Part shown: one piece after another, positions 26,619 through 37,144 of the stretch
How positions within the stretch are numbered: position 1 is the first letter of the stretch
Layout: each line of letters opens with the position of its first letter
Source of the DNA: Gelidibacter sp038243395
GTDB lineage: Bacteria; Bacteroidota; Bacteroidia; Flavobacteriales; Flavobacteriaceae
Direction of reading: 5' to 3'
Assembly: GCA_038243395.1 (NCBI GenBank)
Contig: JBBSRC010000005.1
Span: 20,589 to 84,588, forward strand
DNA: 64,000 nucleotides
Notes under the pieces: generated by a model
Told to the model about the DNA's origin: nothing
Database searches by the model: none
The model's input: the letters and a program-made list of their open reading frames with translations, nothing else
Program-made: the position numbers and the translations under genes

Positions 26619-28934
26619 CTACCCCAGCACATCCAACTTAGCGAAACGCAGCAATAATTTCTTGACACCACCATGTTGAAAATTAATTTCAGCCTTGGTA
26701 TCTGCTCCTGCTCCTTCAATTTTTAGAACTTCGCCCTTCCCAAAACGCATATGCTCTACCACATTACCTACAGTCAGTTTCCCATCAAACAAATTGATAT
26801 TCGGACTTCCTACTGATTTTCCGATCGGTTTTAATTTCGCAGGTGGAATAAATTTCGGAGGTTTTTCTTCTGTTTTTCGCTTTGCAGGTCTTTTGAAACG
26901 GATTTGATCTGGTGGAATATCGCCAAAAATATCAGGAGAAAGCATTGGATTGAACCGTCTTTCATCAATTGGCGTTAAAATCTCCAGAAATGTTTCATCG
27001 ATTTCTTCAATAAAACGGCTCGGTTCTGCATCAATTAATTTACCCCAACGGTAGCGCGACATGGTGTAGGTTAAATACGCTTGTTTTTCTGCTCTGGTCA
27101 AGGCGACATAAAAAAGACGTCGCTCTTCTTCCAATTCACTTCGTGTGTTCATACTCATGCCACTTGGGAACAAGTCCTCCTCCATCCCCACAATATATAC
27201 ATAAGGGAATTCCAATCCTTTAGCCAAGTGAATGGTCATCAAAGCCACATGGTCCGCATCTCCTTTATCGGCATCCAAATCTGTTGCTAATGCAACATCT
27301 TCAAGGAACTCTGCTAAAGCTCCAGTGGCATCCGCTAATTCTTCCTGACCTTCCACAAAATCCTTCATACCGTTCAACAGCTCCTCGATATTCTCCATTT
27401 TACCAATACCTTCTGGAGTGCCATCATCTCTGAATTCCTTGATCAGCCCAGTAACTTTGGTCACATGGTCCGCCAATTCAAAAGCATTTGCGGTTTGATT
27501 CATTACCTGAAAACTCTCGATCATGGTCACGAAATTCTGAAGCTTATTCTTGGTGCCCGAATTGATATTGATATCCACTTTATCGATATTTTTCATGACC
27601 TCAAAAATGGAGCGGTTATATCCATTTGCTGCCACTATGAGTCTGTCTATAGTGGTCTGACCAATTCCACGACCTGGAAAATTAATGACACGCTTTAGCG
27701 CTTCCTCATCGGCTGGATTGATTATTAATCGCAAATAAGAAAGGACATCTTTAATCTCCTTCCGCTGGTAGAAGGATTGACCTCCATAAATTCTGTAGGG
27801 AATGTTACGTTTTCTTAACGCATCCTCCATCGCACGAGATTGTGCGTTGGTACGGTATAAAATGGCAAAATCACTATTCATCAACTGATTTTCCATTTTG
27901 TTTTCAAAGATGGAACTTGCTACATATCGGCCTTCATCACCATCAGTCATCAATCGGTTGACTTTTATTTTAGGACCGTCATCGTTAGCTGTCCAAACAA
28001 CTTTTTCAAGCTTGGTCTGATTCTTATCGATGATGGAATTGGCAGCATTGACTATGTTTTTAGTAGAGCGGTAATTCTGTTCTAAGCGGAACAACTTTAC
28101 ATCGTCATAATCCTTTTGGAAGTTTAAAATATTATTGATATTGGCGCCTCTAAAAGCATAAATACTTTGCGCGTCATCACCAACCACACAAATATTCTGA
28201 AATTTATCAGATAACGCTCTTACAATCAAGTATTGTGAATGATTAGTATCCTGATACTCATCGACCAGAATATAGCGGAATCGATTTTGATATTTTGCCA
28301 ATACATCTGGAAAGCGCGTAAGTAATTCGTTGGTTTTCAATAACAAATCATCAAAATCCATCGCCCCTGCTTTAAAGCAACGATCGACATATTGTTTGTA
28401 GATATCCCCCAGCCTTGGGCGTTTAGCCATCGTGTCGGCCTCTATCAGTTCTGGATTCTGAAAATAAGCTTTAACTGTAATGAGACTATTCTTGTAGGAT
28501 GAAATTCGGGAGCTTATCTGTTTGTACTTATAAATATCCTTATCCAGTCCCATTTCCTTAATAATGGACGAAATTAAACGTTGGGAATCCTGCGCGTCAT
28601 AAATCGTGAAATTGCTAGGGTACCCTAATTTATCTGCTTCAATACGTAGGATTTTCGCAAAAACGGAGTGAAATGTTCCCATCCATAAATTTTTGGCCTC
28701 ACTAGTTCCTACTATTTCAGAAATTCTATTCTTCATTTCACGTGCTGCCTTATTGGTGAAGGTCAGCGACAAAATATTAAAAGGGTCCACACCCTGACTC
28801 ATCAAATAGGCAATCCTAAAAGTTAATACACGTGTTTTACCTGAACCAGCACCTGCAATAACAATCATAGGGCCGTCCTTCTGCAATGTTGGTGCTAATT
28901 GCGCCTCATTTAACTGACTTAAATACTTCTCCAA
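26619..28934 (-). CDS. UvrD/PcrA-type ATP-dependent DNA helicase
   Basis: A 771-residue superfamily 1A helicase. Walker A AGAGSGKTR near residue 27, Walker B ILVDEYQDTN, motif III GDDAQSIYAFRGA, QNYRST and the ALTRAEK motif VI are all present. The C-terminus carries the Tudor-like barrel of PcrA/UvrD (MRFGKGEVLKI). It unwinds DNA in repair and replication restart. The frame begins at TTG 28934, where EKYLSQLNEAQ follows at once; an ATG at 28945 is out of frame. It could be a TTG start or the result of one lost T. Confidence 0.95.
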   Translation of the reverse strand: MEKYLSQLNEAQLAPTLQKDGPMIVIAGAGSGKTRVLTFRIAYLMSQGVDPFNILSLTFTNKAAREMKNRISEIVGTSEAKNLWMGTFHSVFAKILRIEADKLGYPSNFTIYDAQDSQRLISSIIKEMGLDKDIYKYKQISSRISSYKNSLITVKAYFQNPELIEADTMAKRPRLGDIYKQYVDRCFKAGAMDFDDLLLKTNELLTRFPDVLAKYQNRFRYILVDEYQDTNHSQYLIVRALSDKFQNICVVGDDAQSIYAFRGANINNILNFQKDYDDVKLFRLEQNYRSTKNIVNAANSIIDKNQTKLEKVVWTANDDGPKIKVNRLMTDGDEGRYVASSIFENKMENQLMNSDFAILYRTNAQSRAMEDALRKRNIPYRIYGGQSFYQRKEIKDVLSYLRLIINPADEEALKRVINFPGRGIGQTTIDRLIVAANGYNRSIFEVMKNIDKVDININSGTKNKLQNFVTMIESFQVMNQTANAFELADHVTKVTGLIKEFRDDGTPEGIGKMENIEELLNGMKDFVEGQEELADATGALAEFLEDVALATDLDADKGDADHVALMTIHLAKGLEFPYVYIVGMEEDLFPSGMSMNTRSELEEERRLFYVALTRAEKQAYLTYTMSRYRWGKLIDAEPSRFIEEIDETFLEILTPIDERRFNPMLSPDIFGDIPPDQIRFKRPAKRKTEEKPPKFIPPAKLKPIGKSVGSPNINLFDGKLTVGNVVEHMRFGKGEVLKIEGAGADTKAEINFQHGGVKKLLLRFAKLDVLG

Positions 28935-29115
28935 AACTCCTTCATTTTTTAGAGTGTGAAATTAACCAAAGCTTCTGTTTTTAACGAAGAATTTTGCGAA
29001 TAATTGTCAACAAAAAGACGTAATATATAGTGGTTCAAAAGCACAATAAATGAATATAGTGCAGTATTGGCGGAGCTCATTAATTACTGAAATTGTAAAG
29101 GAACTTTGGTCAATC

Positions 29116-30684
29116 CTATTGCTTTCCGTCACCCGTCATAATACTCCCCAAACCTGCTTTCAGACTGATCCATAAAAAATTGAAGATTGATTTGGTTTTA
29201 TCACGCTCAATATTCTCTTTAAAACTTTCTCTAAAACCATCCTCAGTTTCATTACTGTCCTTTTTGATAAAAAGATTGGCGATGGCGGACAATACTTTAT
29301 TTTTCTTCTCGCCCTCCTTGTCCAAAATGACTACTTTAAAATCCTCGTATTTGGCTTTCATATTCACACGGGAGGTATTAACATCGCCTGAAACCGTAGC
29401 ATAAGTATGCAATAATTCTCCCTCAAGAAGGACTTTCAAATTGGGTTGAGAAAAGGGATTTAGATCGGGAGATGGAAGCTTACCGATATTCGTTTTGAAC
29501 ACAAACGCATCACTGGCATCATTGACATCAAATACCCAGTTAACTTTTATAGGGGTTTTTGCCATGAAAATAGCGTCTATATCCAAGGTGGTTTTTTGTC
29601 CAGAATCATAAGTATTACTAATGTTTTTTATATCAGCATCCATCTTTGTAAAGGAAAGTTTACCCGCTGGCATATCAACGTTTACCTTTTCAGAATAAAC
29701 AATTGTGGCATTTTTGAGCTCAACCTCACTTAAAGTTAAATTAAACTTAAGACCACGCAGCATCTTGCTATATAATTGTTTAGTAGTTATATCATCAGCA
29801 ATTAACTTATCTCTATAAATATACATTTCAGGGTTTTCAAAAATGACTTCTGGACTTTTAAAATAAAAAATGGAATCCTGCTGATATCCAAATTCTTGAT
29901 TCTTTAAAACTAGTGACGGAATGGATACATTAAAATGATCGCGTTCCTCAGATATAATTTGGCTCAATTTTTCTTTAGAGTATTTCGTGAACATTTTCAT
30001 CTGATTCAGACGTATCTGTCCTTGGGTTATACTAGCATCAGCGATGGTCAAATTTTCATAATTCCCCATACTGAAAAAGAAATTTTCAAAAGAAAAATTA
30101 TAATCTTCATAATTGAAAGGAATAGGATTTTTAACTGAAATAGGATTTACTTCGATTCCCATAATATTTGCTGTTAAACTATTGGAATAAAGCATGATTG
30201 AATCTGTTTCAGTATCCCGAATGCTTAGTTTTCCGTTTTGGATATTAAATTGGTCCACTTTAATTTCCTGCTTCAATTGGTCTGAACTGGAATTTTTGTA
30301 TTCATTTTTTGGAATGGTTTTGTCATGGTAATAGTGTACTACCGGACTTCTTAATTGCACGCTTTTCACATGGATGATATCATTTACGAGATAATCCCAA
30401 TATCCAAAGCCCGTGACCATCAAAGTATCCAATGCAACATCAACATTGATTTTTGAAGTATGACTCCCCATGTTTAAGATTTTTGGACGGATGAGAGCCA
30501 CTTTTCCTCCCCAAAGATTAACGTCAATCGATTCATAATCCACGCTAACTGTTTCAGGAAGTTCTGATTTGAGAAAATTTTCGAGTTTAGAAGTGATAAT
30601 GGCATCTGCCACAAAATATCCTATAACACTCAGCACCACTAGCGCCAACAAACTAATTATTGTGATCTTCAAAGGTTTCGTCAT
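29116..30684 (-). CDS. AsmA/DUF748-like membrane-anchored protein
   Basis: A 522-residue protein with one N-terminal membrane helix (about 7-29) and a long periplasmic beta-rich region. The beginning (LENFLKSELPETVSVDYESI, NLWGGKVAL) and repeated beta strands resemble AsmA-like or DUF748 proteins, which are linked to lipid transfer across the envelope. The family assignment is by pattern only. It lies 181 bp upstream of the helicase on the same strand. Confidence 0.65.
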   Translation of the reverse strand: MTKPLKITIISLLALVVLSVIGYFVADAIITSKLENFLKSELPETVSVDYESIDVNLWGGKVALIRPKILNMGSHTSKINVDVALDTLMVTGFGYWDYLVNDIIHVKSVQLRSPVVHYYHDKTIPKNEYKNSSSDQLKQEIKVDQFNIQNGKLSIRDTETDSIMLYSNSLTANIMGIEVNPISVKNPIPFNYEDYNFSFENFFFSMGNYENLTIADASITQGQIRLNQMKMFTKYSKEKLSQIISEERDHFNVSIPSLVLKNQEFGYQQDSIFYFKSPEVIFENPEMYIYRDKLIADDITTKQLYSKMLRGLKFNLTLSEVELKNATIVYSEKVNVDMPAGKLSFTKMDADIKNISNTYDSGQKTTLDIDAIFMAKTPIKVNWVFDVNDASDAFVFKTNIGKLPSPDLNPFSQPNLKVLLEGELLHTYATVSGDVNTSRVNMKAKYEDFKVVILDKEGEKKNKVLSAIANLFIKKDSNETEDGFRESFKENIERDKTKSIFNFLWISLKAGLGSIMTGDGKQ

Positions 30685-30821
30685 AAAATAAAGATATACA
30701 ATCGCGATGTGTTATGGTATCTTAATAAAAATATTTGTGACTGAAATCCTCATCCCTTGTTCGTCATCTCCTAAATCTCTGTTTTTTAAAATTCTTGAGG
30801 AAATTTTAAAAAAAACATCTT

Positions 30822-31370
30822 ATGTTTGATGAAATTTTACCCGTTATGGATTTAGGATTAAAATTAATTGATGCTTTACTTTATGCAATTCCTGCATTAA
30901 TCACAGGACTTTTAGCCTATTATTTTTTTAAGGAGCATACTAAAAATGAAGAAGGAAGAAGACGGTTCCTGCTCCAAAAAGACATGCAAGTCAATACTAT
31001 GCCACTTCGCTTGCAAGCCTATGAACGCATGGTCATTTTCCTTGAACGCATCACGCCTTCTAAATTAATGATAAGGATCACGCCAACCTCTTCAGATAAA
31101 GACAGTTATGAAAGCTTGCTTATAGCTAGCGTTGAACAGGAATTTGAGCACAATTTGTCGCAACAAATCTACGTGACCAGCGATTGTTGGAACATTATAT
31201 GTGCCGCAAAAAATGCAACAATTCAATTAATCAGAAAAGCCAGTCTCTTAGAAAAAACCACTACTGCCGATAAATTAAGAGAAGTTGTATTGACGGAAAT
31301 GATGGAAAAACGCGCCCCTAGTGATGCCGCTCTTTCTTATATAAAGCAAGAAGTTGGCGAAATGTGGTAG
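30822..31370 (+). CDS. Conserved hypothetical membrane protein
   Basis: A 182-residue protein with one N-terminal hydrophobic helix (about 12-35, LIDALLYAIPALITGLLAYY) and a cytoplasmic helical domain containing FEHNLSQQIYVTSDCWNIIC. No known domain. It stands alone, divergent from the AsmA-like gene. Confidence 0.7.
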   Translation: MFDEILPVMDLGLKLIDALLYAIPALITGLLAYYFFKEHTKNEEGRRRFLLQKDMQVNTMPLRLQAYERMVIFLERITPSKLMIRITPTSSDKDSYESLLIASVEQEFEHNLSQQIYVTSDCWNIICAAKNATIQLIRKASLLEKTTTADKLREVVLTEMMEKRAPSDAALSYIKQEVGEMW

Positions 31371-31380
31371 GGGTTAGTGG

Positions 31381-31442
31381 GCAGTCTTCAGTTTCGGACT
31401 CAGCCTCAGTCTCAGTTCTCAGTTCTCAGTCTCAGTTCTCAG
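31381..31442. repeat. CTCAGT/TCTCAGT word repeat
   Basis: Imperfect tandem CTCAGTCTCAGTTCTCAG units directly after the previous gene. The rest of the 31371-31694 gap shows nothing recognisable. Confidence 0.65.
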
Positions 31443-31694
31443 AAAATATCAGGTTTGTGGGGTGGCAGGTTTTAATAATGCCCTCTCATTGATATAGATC
31501 TATAAGTTTAAGCATACGTTCTGATTGACTGCGGCCGATTGAAGGACGATATATCATTTTTCCAACCTGATCTATCAAATAAGAAAAACAAATTAAACAT
31601 TAAGGAGAAAAGATTTTTTACGAACACTAAATTATCTTTTATATATCCCATCTCCAATTTAATGGGGTGTTGAGATTTATAATGCCATTTTTAT

Positions 31695-32609
31695 CTAATC
31701 GGATATTTCAGGCTTCAACGGACTTACCTCTTGGTTTTTATACTTTGCGAAATCAAAACCACTTTGCCACCAGGAGGTCATCTTATCTTTATTAAATACC
31801 AAGGAATTGGTAGTCAACACCGTAGGTGTATAATAAAAATTAATAATGGCATCTTGATTTGTGGCCACGAACTTTCCAATTCGGATATTCTGATATTCGA
31901 TTCTATCCAACATAAACGAAAACATATTGGTCAATAATGAGAACGCATTTAAAGACGGCATTCTGTTATATTGCGTTACCTCGGTCTGCAACACCACCGC
32001 ATCCACTACCGTAGCGCCGCGCCTAATGGCTTCTTCAATAGGCACCATTGAGCCTAAACCACCATCGGCATACTCACAGCCATCTTTTTTAACCAAGGAC
32101 ATAAAAGGTGTGTAATTACAGGAAATCCATACCCATTCCATAAATTCCTCGTATTCAAAATCTTTAACAGATTTGTACTCTACTTGATTAAGCGACAGAT
32201 TTGAAACTGTTACAATCACATCAGCTTTCAACAACTTTAAAGCATTAAAACCTTCCATAGAAACATGCTCCCTAATTAATTTTCTCAAATTATGGCTTTC
32301 ACCAAAAGTCTTGCTGCCACTCAAAAGATTTCGCAACACATTAAAATGATTGATGCTAATCGTCTCAATCCCATTTCTTTTTTTGATGTTAAAGGGACAC
32401 ACATTAAAAATATCACTTTGTTTCACATTAGTGTAAATCTCTTTGATTTCTTTAACTTTTTTTAATGCCAAATGGGACACCAGCAGACTTCCCGTTGAAG
32501 TACCAATAAACAAATCATAATCTAGCTTTTTGTTTTCAATGAGATATTGCGCCACCCCACCCGCAAATGCGCCTTTACTTCCTCCTCCTGATATGATTAA
32601 TGCTCGCAT
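31695..32609 (-). CDS. Patatin-like phospholipase
   Basis: A 304-residue protein with the three patatin motifs: oxyanion loop SGGGSKGAFAGG at the N-terminus, nucleophile GTSTGS near residue 37, and catalytic YADGGLG near residue 182. It should hydrolyse acyl lipids using a Ser-Asp dyad. No signal peptide. ATG start at 32609. Confidence 0.93.
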   Translation of the reverse strand: MRALIISGGGSKGAFAGGVAQYLIENKKLDYDLFIGTSTGSLLVSHLALKKVKEIKEIYTNVKQSDIFNVCPFNIKKRNGIETISINHFNVLRNLLSGSKTFGESHNLRKLIREHVSMEGFNALKLLKADVIVTVSNLSLNQVEYKSVKDFEYEEFMEWVWISCNYTPFMSLVKKDGCEYADGGLGSMVPIEEAIRRGATVVDAVVLQTEVTQYNRMPSLNAFSLLTNMFSFMLDRIEYQNIRIGKFVATNQDAIINFYYTPTVLTTNSLVFNKDKMTSWWQSGFDFAKYKNQEVSPLKPEISD

Positions 32610-32657
32610 TTCTAGTTTCTAGCTTGTGTTATAGTTGTCGTTTAAGAACAAGTTATT

Positions 32658-32683
32658 TGTTATTCATTATTCATTATTCATTA
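32658..32683. repeat. TTATTCATTATTCATT tandem repeat
   Basis: Three 9-bp copies of TTATTCATT-like sequence upstream of the patatin gene. Confidence 0.6.
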
Positions 32684-32755
32684 AGAAAAATTAAACCATC
32701 TATCATAGTCTTACCAATTAATCAACCACTACTCATTAAAATTACCCTTTAACCA

Positions 32756-34750
32756 TTAATTTCTCATACCATCAATAATTTTTTTATAATGTTCAACACC
32801 TTTCAGTTCTCCCATCAATTGTTTGGTAAACTGTTGAAAGCGCCAATTGTGGTGCTGTGTGGCGCCTATCAGATTTCTTATTGAAATCTCGTCAAAACTA
32901 TTCAGCAATTTCAAATACTTAAAGGCGTTCATGCGCAAATCAAAACTATACTTTGGATCGGTATAGCCTCTCAACTCCTCAAAAACTGCTTGTTTTTTAT
33001 CCGGCTGATACTCTAAAGTATTTAAATGTAAAGCTAACCAAGGCAGTTTCACATTGAAGTCGCTAAAGCCATAAACATCTTTGGTTTGCTGAAGATATTT
33101 AGCACGATCCTCCGGGAAATTCACCCATAAATTATATAAGGCTACCTCAATGGTTTTGTAGGATTTATCACTTAAAAAAGATTCGTAATTTCCCTTAAAT
33201 TCTGATGGAATCACAGACAGTTTTTGCGCAATGGCTTGTCGTACTTCAAGATTATTATTAAAATCCTCTGACTTCACCTCATAACTCGCTTTTGATAGAA
33301 TTTTGACTTTGGCCTTATCGGAAATATCAGAAACCAAATAATCCTTGCATTTCAAAGGATAAGTCTCACAACTAACATCAAGAAACTCCTGAATAAATTC
33401 TGATTTATTCAAGCTTTTAACCATATTATCCTGTGGAAGTTCAATATCTTCGATCCAAATTCTTACGAATTCAGACAAATCTTGACCGCTTGCTTTTTCC
33501 ACCTCTTGAATAAAATCTGAGGTTTCTACATTCTGATACTGGTACCTCTCAAGATAGTTTTTTACAGCCGATTTAAAAGCAACATCGCCCACCTGCTCGC
33601 GCAATACATGTAAAGCCCAGCTCCCTTTTTGGTAAAAGGTCACGCTGCTGGACTTTGGATTGAGCAAAGATGTGCTTTCTCCGGCATTCTCCTGCTTTAA
33701 TAGTTGTTGAGCAGCCTCATACATTTGCCAATAAAAATAATCCTCACCAAAAACTTCGCGCTCAGCCAAGAGCGCATAGTAGGTGGCAAAACCTTCTTGG
33801 AGCCAATGATGTGTGCCGCTAGTTGCAGTGACCAAATTACCAAACCATTGGTGCGCTAGCTCATGAGCGTTCACGTTGACATAATTCTGGTCGTTAAACG
33901 AAATAGTATCAACCACTAAAGCATCTGAAAAGATAGTGAGCGTGGTGTTTTCCATTCCAGAATACAAAAAATCCTTGACCGGCACTTGTCTGTACACTTT
34001 CCAAGGATAAGGGATACCAATTTCATTTTCTAAAAAATCAAACATTTGTTTGCTATAGCGATAAGTCGGCTCCACTTTCGACGAATCTTGCGGATAATAG
34101 TAATACTCTAACGGAATACCACTGTATGAGGTTTCGGTTCTTTTATTGTATTTTCCTACTGCAAGTGCCACAAGATAACTGCTCATAGGTGATGTCATAT
34201 CATAACGCCACTTGGTGCGATTTTGTGCGATCGGTTCTTTTTCTACCAGCGCTCCATTAGCCAAAACGACATAAGCATCATTATAAGAAATAGATAGATC
34301 AAACTTAATTTTCTCATTCATATCATCAATACTTGGCAACCAATTACTGGTGTACTTTCCTTGCCCTTGTGTCCAAATTTGATCGTCAATAAAATATAAG
34401 GCTTTTTTAGGTTGGGCAGAATACCAGAATTGTAATGTATAATCCGTGTTAGTCTTAAAATTATTTAAGATGACTAGTTTATTGGCTTCAACGTGGTAAT
34501 CACTTTCTTGAATAGCATCAACACTCAGAACACTTAATTTCAAATTCTTGAAGTCCATATTTATAGCATCAAGATAAATAGAATCAACATCCTTCAGGAT
34601 TTTAAAATTCACGGATACAAAGCCAGATACTTCGTTTGTGTTGGTAAAATTCAAATCTGCTTTAATTCTTTCAAAATCAACAGCATCCGACTGTTGGGCA
34701 TAAACAGTTCCAATAAACAGTAGGAAACAAAGAGAAAGAAGGCGGTTCAT
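32756..34750 (-). CDS. M1 family metallopeptidase, secreted
   Basis: A 664-residue protein with a signal peptide (MNRLLSLCFLLFIGTVYAQ). The zinc site is intact: HELAHQW near residue 293, with the downstream Glu in WLQEGFATYYA. The GMEN exopeptidase motif occurs as YSGMENTTL. It should be a periplasmic or outer-membrane-associated aminopeptidase. It is clearly an active-type M1 enzyme, in contrast with the HEXXH-less protein at 9789-12635. A perfect palindrome lies 14 bp upstream of the start. Confidence 0.95.
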   Translation of the reverse strand: MNRLLSLCFLLFIGTVYAQQSDAVDFERIKADLNFTNTNEVSGFVSVNFKILKDVDSIYLDAINMDFKNLKLSVLSVDAIQESDYHVEANKLVILNNFKTNTDYTLQFWYSAQPKKALYFIDDQIWTQGQGKYTSNWLPSIDDMNEKIKFDLSISYNDAYVVLANGALVEKEPIAQNRTKWRYDMTSPMSSYLVALAVGKYNKRTETSYSGIPLEYYYYPQDSSKVEPTYRYSKQMFDFLENEIGIPYPWKVYRQVPVKDFLYSGMENTTLTIFSDALVVDTISFNDQNYVNVNAHELAHQWFGNLVTATSGTHHWLQEGFATYYALLAEREVFGEDYFYWQMYEAAQQLLKQENAGESTSLLNPKSSSVTFYQKGSWALHVLREQVGDVAFKSAVKNYLERYQYQNVETSDFIQEVEKASGQDLSEFVRIWIEDIELPQDNMVKSLNKSEFIQEFLDVSCETYPLKCKDYLVSDISDKAKVKILSKASYEVKSEDFNNNLEVRQAIAQKLSVIPSEFKGNYESFLSDKSYKTIEVALYNLWVNFPEDRAKYLQQTKDVYGFSDFNVKLPWLALHLNTLEYQPDKKQAVFEELRGYTDPKYSFDLRMNAFKYLKLLNSFDEISIRNLIGATQHHNWRFQQFTKQLMGELKGVEHYKKIIDGMRN

Positions 34751-34763
34751 TTTAGGAGCTTAA

Positions 34764-34779
34764 TTTGGTCATGACCAAA
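34764..34779. promoter_or_regulatory. 16-bp perfect palindrome, candidate operator
   Basis: TTTGGTCATGACCAAA, 14 bp upstream of the M1 peptidase ATG. On the minus strand it overlaps a near-match -7 box (TTATTTTG), so a bound dimeric repressor would block that promoter. No regulator gene is adjacent. Confidence 0.45.
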
Positions 34780-34794
34780 ATAAGAAAAAAATTA

Positions 34795-34908
34795 CACGAA
34801 GCACGAAGTATCAAGTACAAAGTGCGAAGTGTGACTCAGGAAGCTGGAAGCATGCAGAACGAAGTATGAAACACAAACGCGAAGACTGGAGACGGAAGCA
34901 CAAAGTAC
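34795..34908. repeat. CGAAGTA/CAAAGTGCGAAG word repeat
   Basis: Imperfect repeats of GCACGAAGTAT, CAAAGTGCGAAG and CACAAAGTAC between the divergent M1 peptidase and recG genes. Confidence 0.55.
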
Positions 34909-35029
34909 TAATCAGTTGGATTAAAGCAGTACGTCCCGCCACAATTAAGTCCAAAATAATTATTCTAAAAGCTTAAGACATTCCACATGGGAATTCCTGC
35001 ATTCGAAGGAATTGGTTAAATTCGCAACC

Positions 35030-37132
35030 ATGAATGCCAAACTACAAACCCCTATCGATTACCTCAAAGGCGTCGGCCCAAATCGTGCCAATTTACTCCG
35101 AAGCGAACTCGGCATCCACACCTATCAAGATTTAATTAACCTTTTTCCAAACCGCTATATTGACAAAACGCAGTACTACAAAATCAACCAGTTGCAACAA
35201 AATAGCGCTGATGTTCAAATTATTGGAGAAATAAGCAGCTTAAAAGAAGCTGGACAAGGCAGAGGAAAACGTTTAGTGGCTACATTCAAGGACGATACGG
35301 GAATAATCGAACTTGTCTGGTTTAGAGGCCATAAATGGGTAAGAGAAAGCATCAAATTCGGGAAAAAATATGTGATTTTCGGAAAAACCAATTGGTTCAA
35401 TGGTGTTTTTAGCATGCCACATCCCGAAATGGAACTGCTGGAAGAACATGAAAAGAATTTACGTTCTGCAATGCAGCCCATTTATCCTTCTACCGAAAAA
35501 TTGTCAAACAAGGGCATTTCCAATCGTGTTTTGAACAAAATTATGCAGCAATTATTTCTGGAGACCAATGGACGATTTGAAGAAACACTCTCTGAAAATT
35601 TACGCGTAGAACTCAAATTAATATCGAAAAGTAAAGCGCTTTTTAACATCCATTTTCCGGAGAGTCAAGAGTTGTTGGCACAGGCACAATTCCGATTAAA
35701 ATTTGAAGAATTATTTTACATTCAACTGCAATTGATCATCAAGAATTTGATCCACAAATCGAAAATTCAGGGGTTCAATTTTGTACATGTCGGACACTAT
35801 TTTAATACGTTTTATCAAGAGCATTTACCCTTCGCTTTAACCAACGCCCAGAAACGAGTTTTAAGAGAAATCAGAGCTGATTTAGGAAGCAATGCCCAAA
35901 TGAACCGTCTTTTGCAAGGCGATGTAGGCTCTGGAAAGACCATAGTAGCGCTCATGTCAATGCTAATGGCACTTGACAACGGTTTTCAAGCCTGCTTAAT
36001 GGCGCCGACTGCTATTTTGTCAGTCCAACACTATCATGGCTTAGAAGAGTTGTGTAAAGAATTGAACATCAATATAAAGCTACTCATTGGTTCAACCAAA
36101 ACTTCAGAGCGAAGAAAAATCCATGAAGCGCTCGAAAATGGTGAATTAAACATTTTAATCGGCACCCATGCCCTGCTCGAAGATAAAGTGAAATTCAAGA
36201 ATTTAGGGCTAGCCGTCATCGATGAACAGCATCGGTTTGGAGTGGCGCAACGGAGTAAATTATGGCACAAAAACACCTCGCCTCCGCACATCTTAATTAT
36301 GACCGCAACACCAATTCCGAGAACGTTGGCCATGTCCGTTTATGGCGATTTGGATGTGTCCGTAATTGACGAATTACCACCCGGAAGAAAGGATGTAAAA
36401 ACGGTCCATCGGTATGATAGAAATCGACTGAAAGTTTTCAGATTCATAAGAGATGAGATTGCAAAAGGCAGGCAAATTTATATCGTTTATCCGCTGATCC
36501 AAGAAAGCGAAAAAATGGATTATAAAGATTTAATGGATGGTTACGAAAGTATCGTCAGGGAATTCCCGATGCCCGAATTTCAAATCTCAATTTTACACGG
36601 GCAAATGAAACCTGTCGATAAAGATTTCGAGATGCAACGTTTTGTAAAAGGCCAAACCCAAATCATGGTCGCCACCACCGTTATTGAGGTAGGGGTTAAT
36701 GTACCAAATGCTTCTGTCATGATTATCGAAAGTGCAGAGCGATTTGGACTTTCTCAATTGCATCAATTAAGAGGGCGCGTAGGTCGCGGTGCTGAACAAA
36801 GCTATTGCATTTTGATGACGAGCCACAAACTTAGTGAGGACAGCAAAACCCGACTTCAAACAATGGTCAGCACTAATGATGGCTTTGAAATTGCCGAAGT
36901 AGATTTACAACTGCGAGGCCCGGGCGATATAATGGGAACGCAGCAAAGTGGTGTTTTAAATCTTAAAATAGCGGATGTGATCAAGGACAAGGATATTTTG
37001 CAACATGCCCGTCATCACGCTAAATCCATTTTAAAAGCCGATCCTTCCTTATCGCTTCCTGAGAATAAAGTTTTACGCTACACTTACGGACAGCTGAGCA
37101 AGTATAAAAATATTTGGAATTATATTTCTTAG
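35030..37132 (+). CDS. recG: ATP-dependent DNA helicase RecG
   Basis: RecG remodels stalled forks and Holliday junctions. From ATG 35030 it has 700 residues, the usual size; the frame is open back to TTG 35012, which lies in a possible -7 box (TAAATTCG). N-terminal wedge/OB fold (residues about 1-150), Walker A QGDVGSGKT near residue 303, DEQHRFG, TATPIPRTL, and QLRGRVGRG in motif VI are visible. It stands alone. Confidence 0.97.
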   Translation: MNAKLQTPIDYLKGVGPNRANLLRSELGIHTYQDLINLFPNRYIDKTQYYKINQLQQNSADVQIIGEISSLKEAGQGRGKRLVATFKDDTGIIELVWFRGHKWVRESIKFGKKYVIFGKTNWFNGVFSMPHPEMELLEEHEKNLRSAMQPIYPSTEKLSNKGISNRVLNKIMQQLFLETNGRFEETLSENLRVELKLISKSKALFNIHFPESQELLAQAQFRLKFEELFYIQLQLIIKNLIHKSKIQGFNFVHVGHYFNTFYQEHLPFALTNAQKRVLREIRADLGSNAQMNRLLQGDVGSGKTIVALMSMLMALDNGFQACLMAPTAILSVQHYHGLEELCKELNINIKLLIGSTKTSERRKIHEALENGELNILIGTHALLEDKVKFKNLGLAVIDEQHRFGVAQRSKLWHKNTSPPHILIMTATPIPRTLAMSVYGDLDVSVIDELPPGRKDVKTVHRYDRNRLKVFRFIRDEIAKGRQIYIVYPLIQESEKMDYKDLMDGYESIVREFPMPEFQISILHGQMKPVDKDFEMQRFVKGQTQIMVATTVIEVGVNVPNASVMIIESAERFGLSQLHQLRGRVGRGAEQSYCILMTSHKLSEDSKTRLQTMVSTNDGFEIAEVDLQLRGPGDIMGTQQSGVLNLKIADVIKDKDILQHARHHAKSILKADPSLSLPENKVLRYTYGQLSKYKNIWNYIS

Positions 37133-37144
37133 TTGGGCAGGGAT

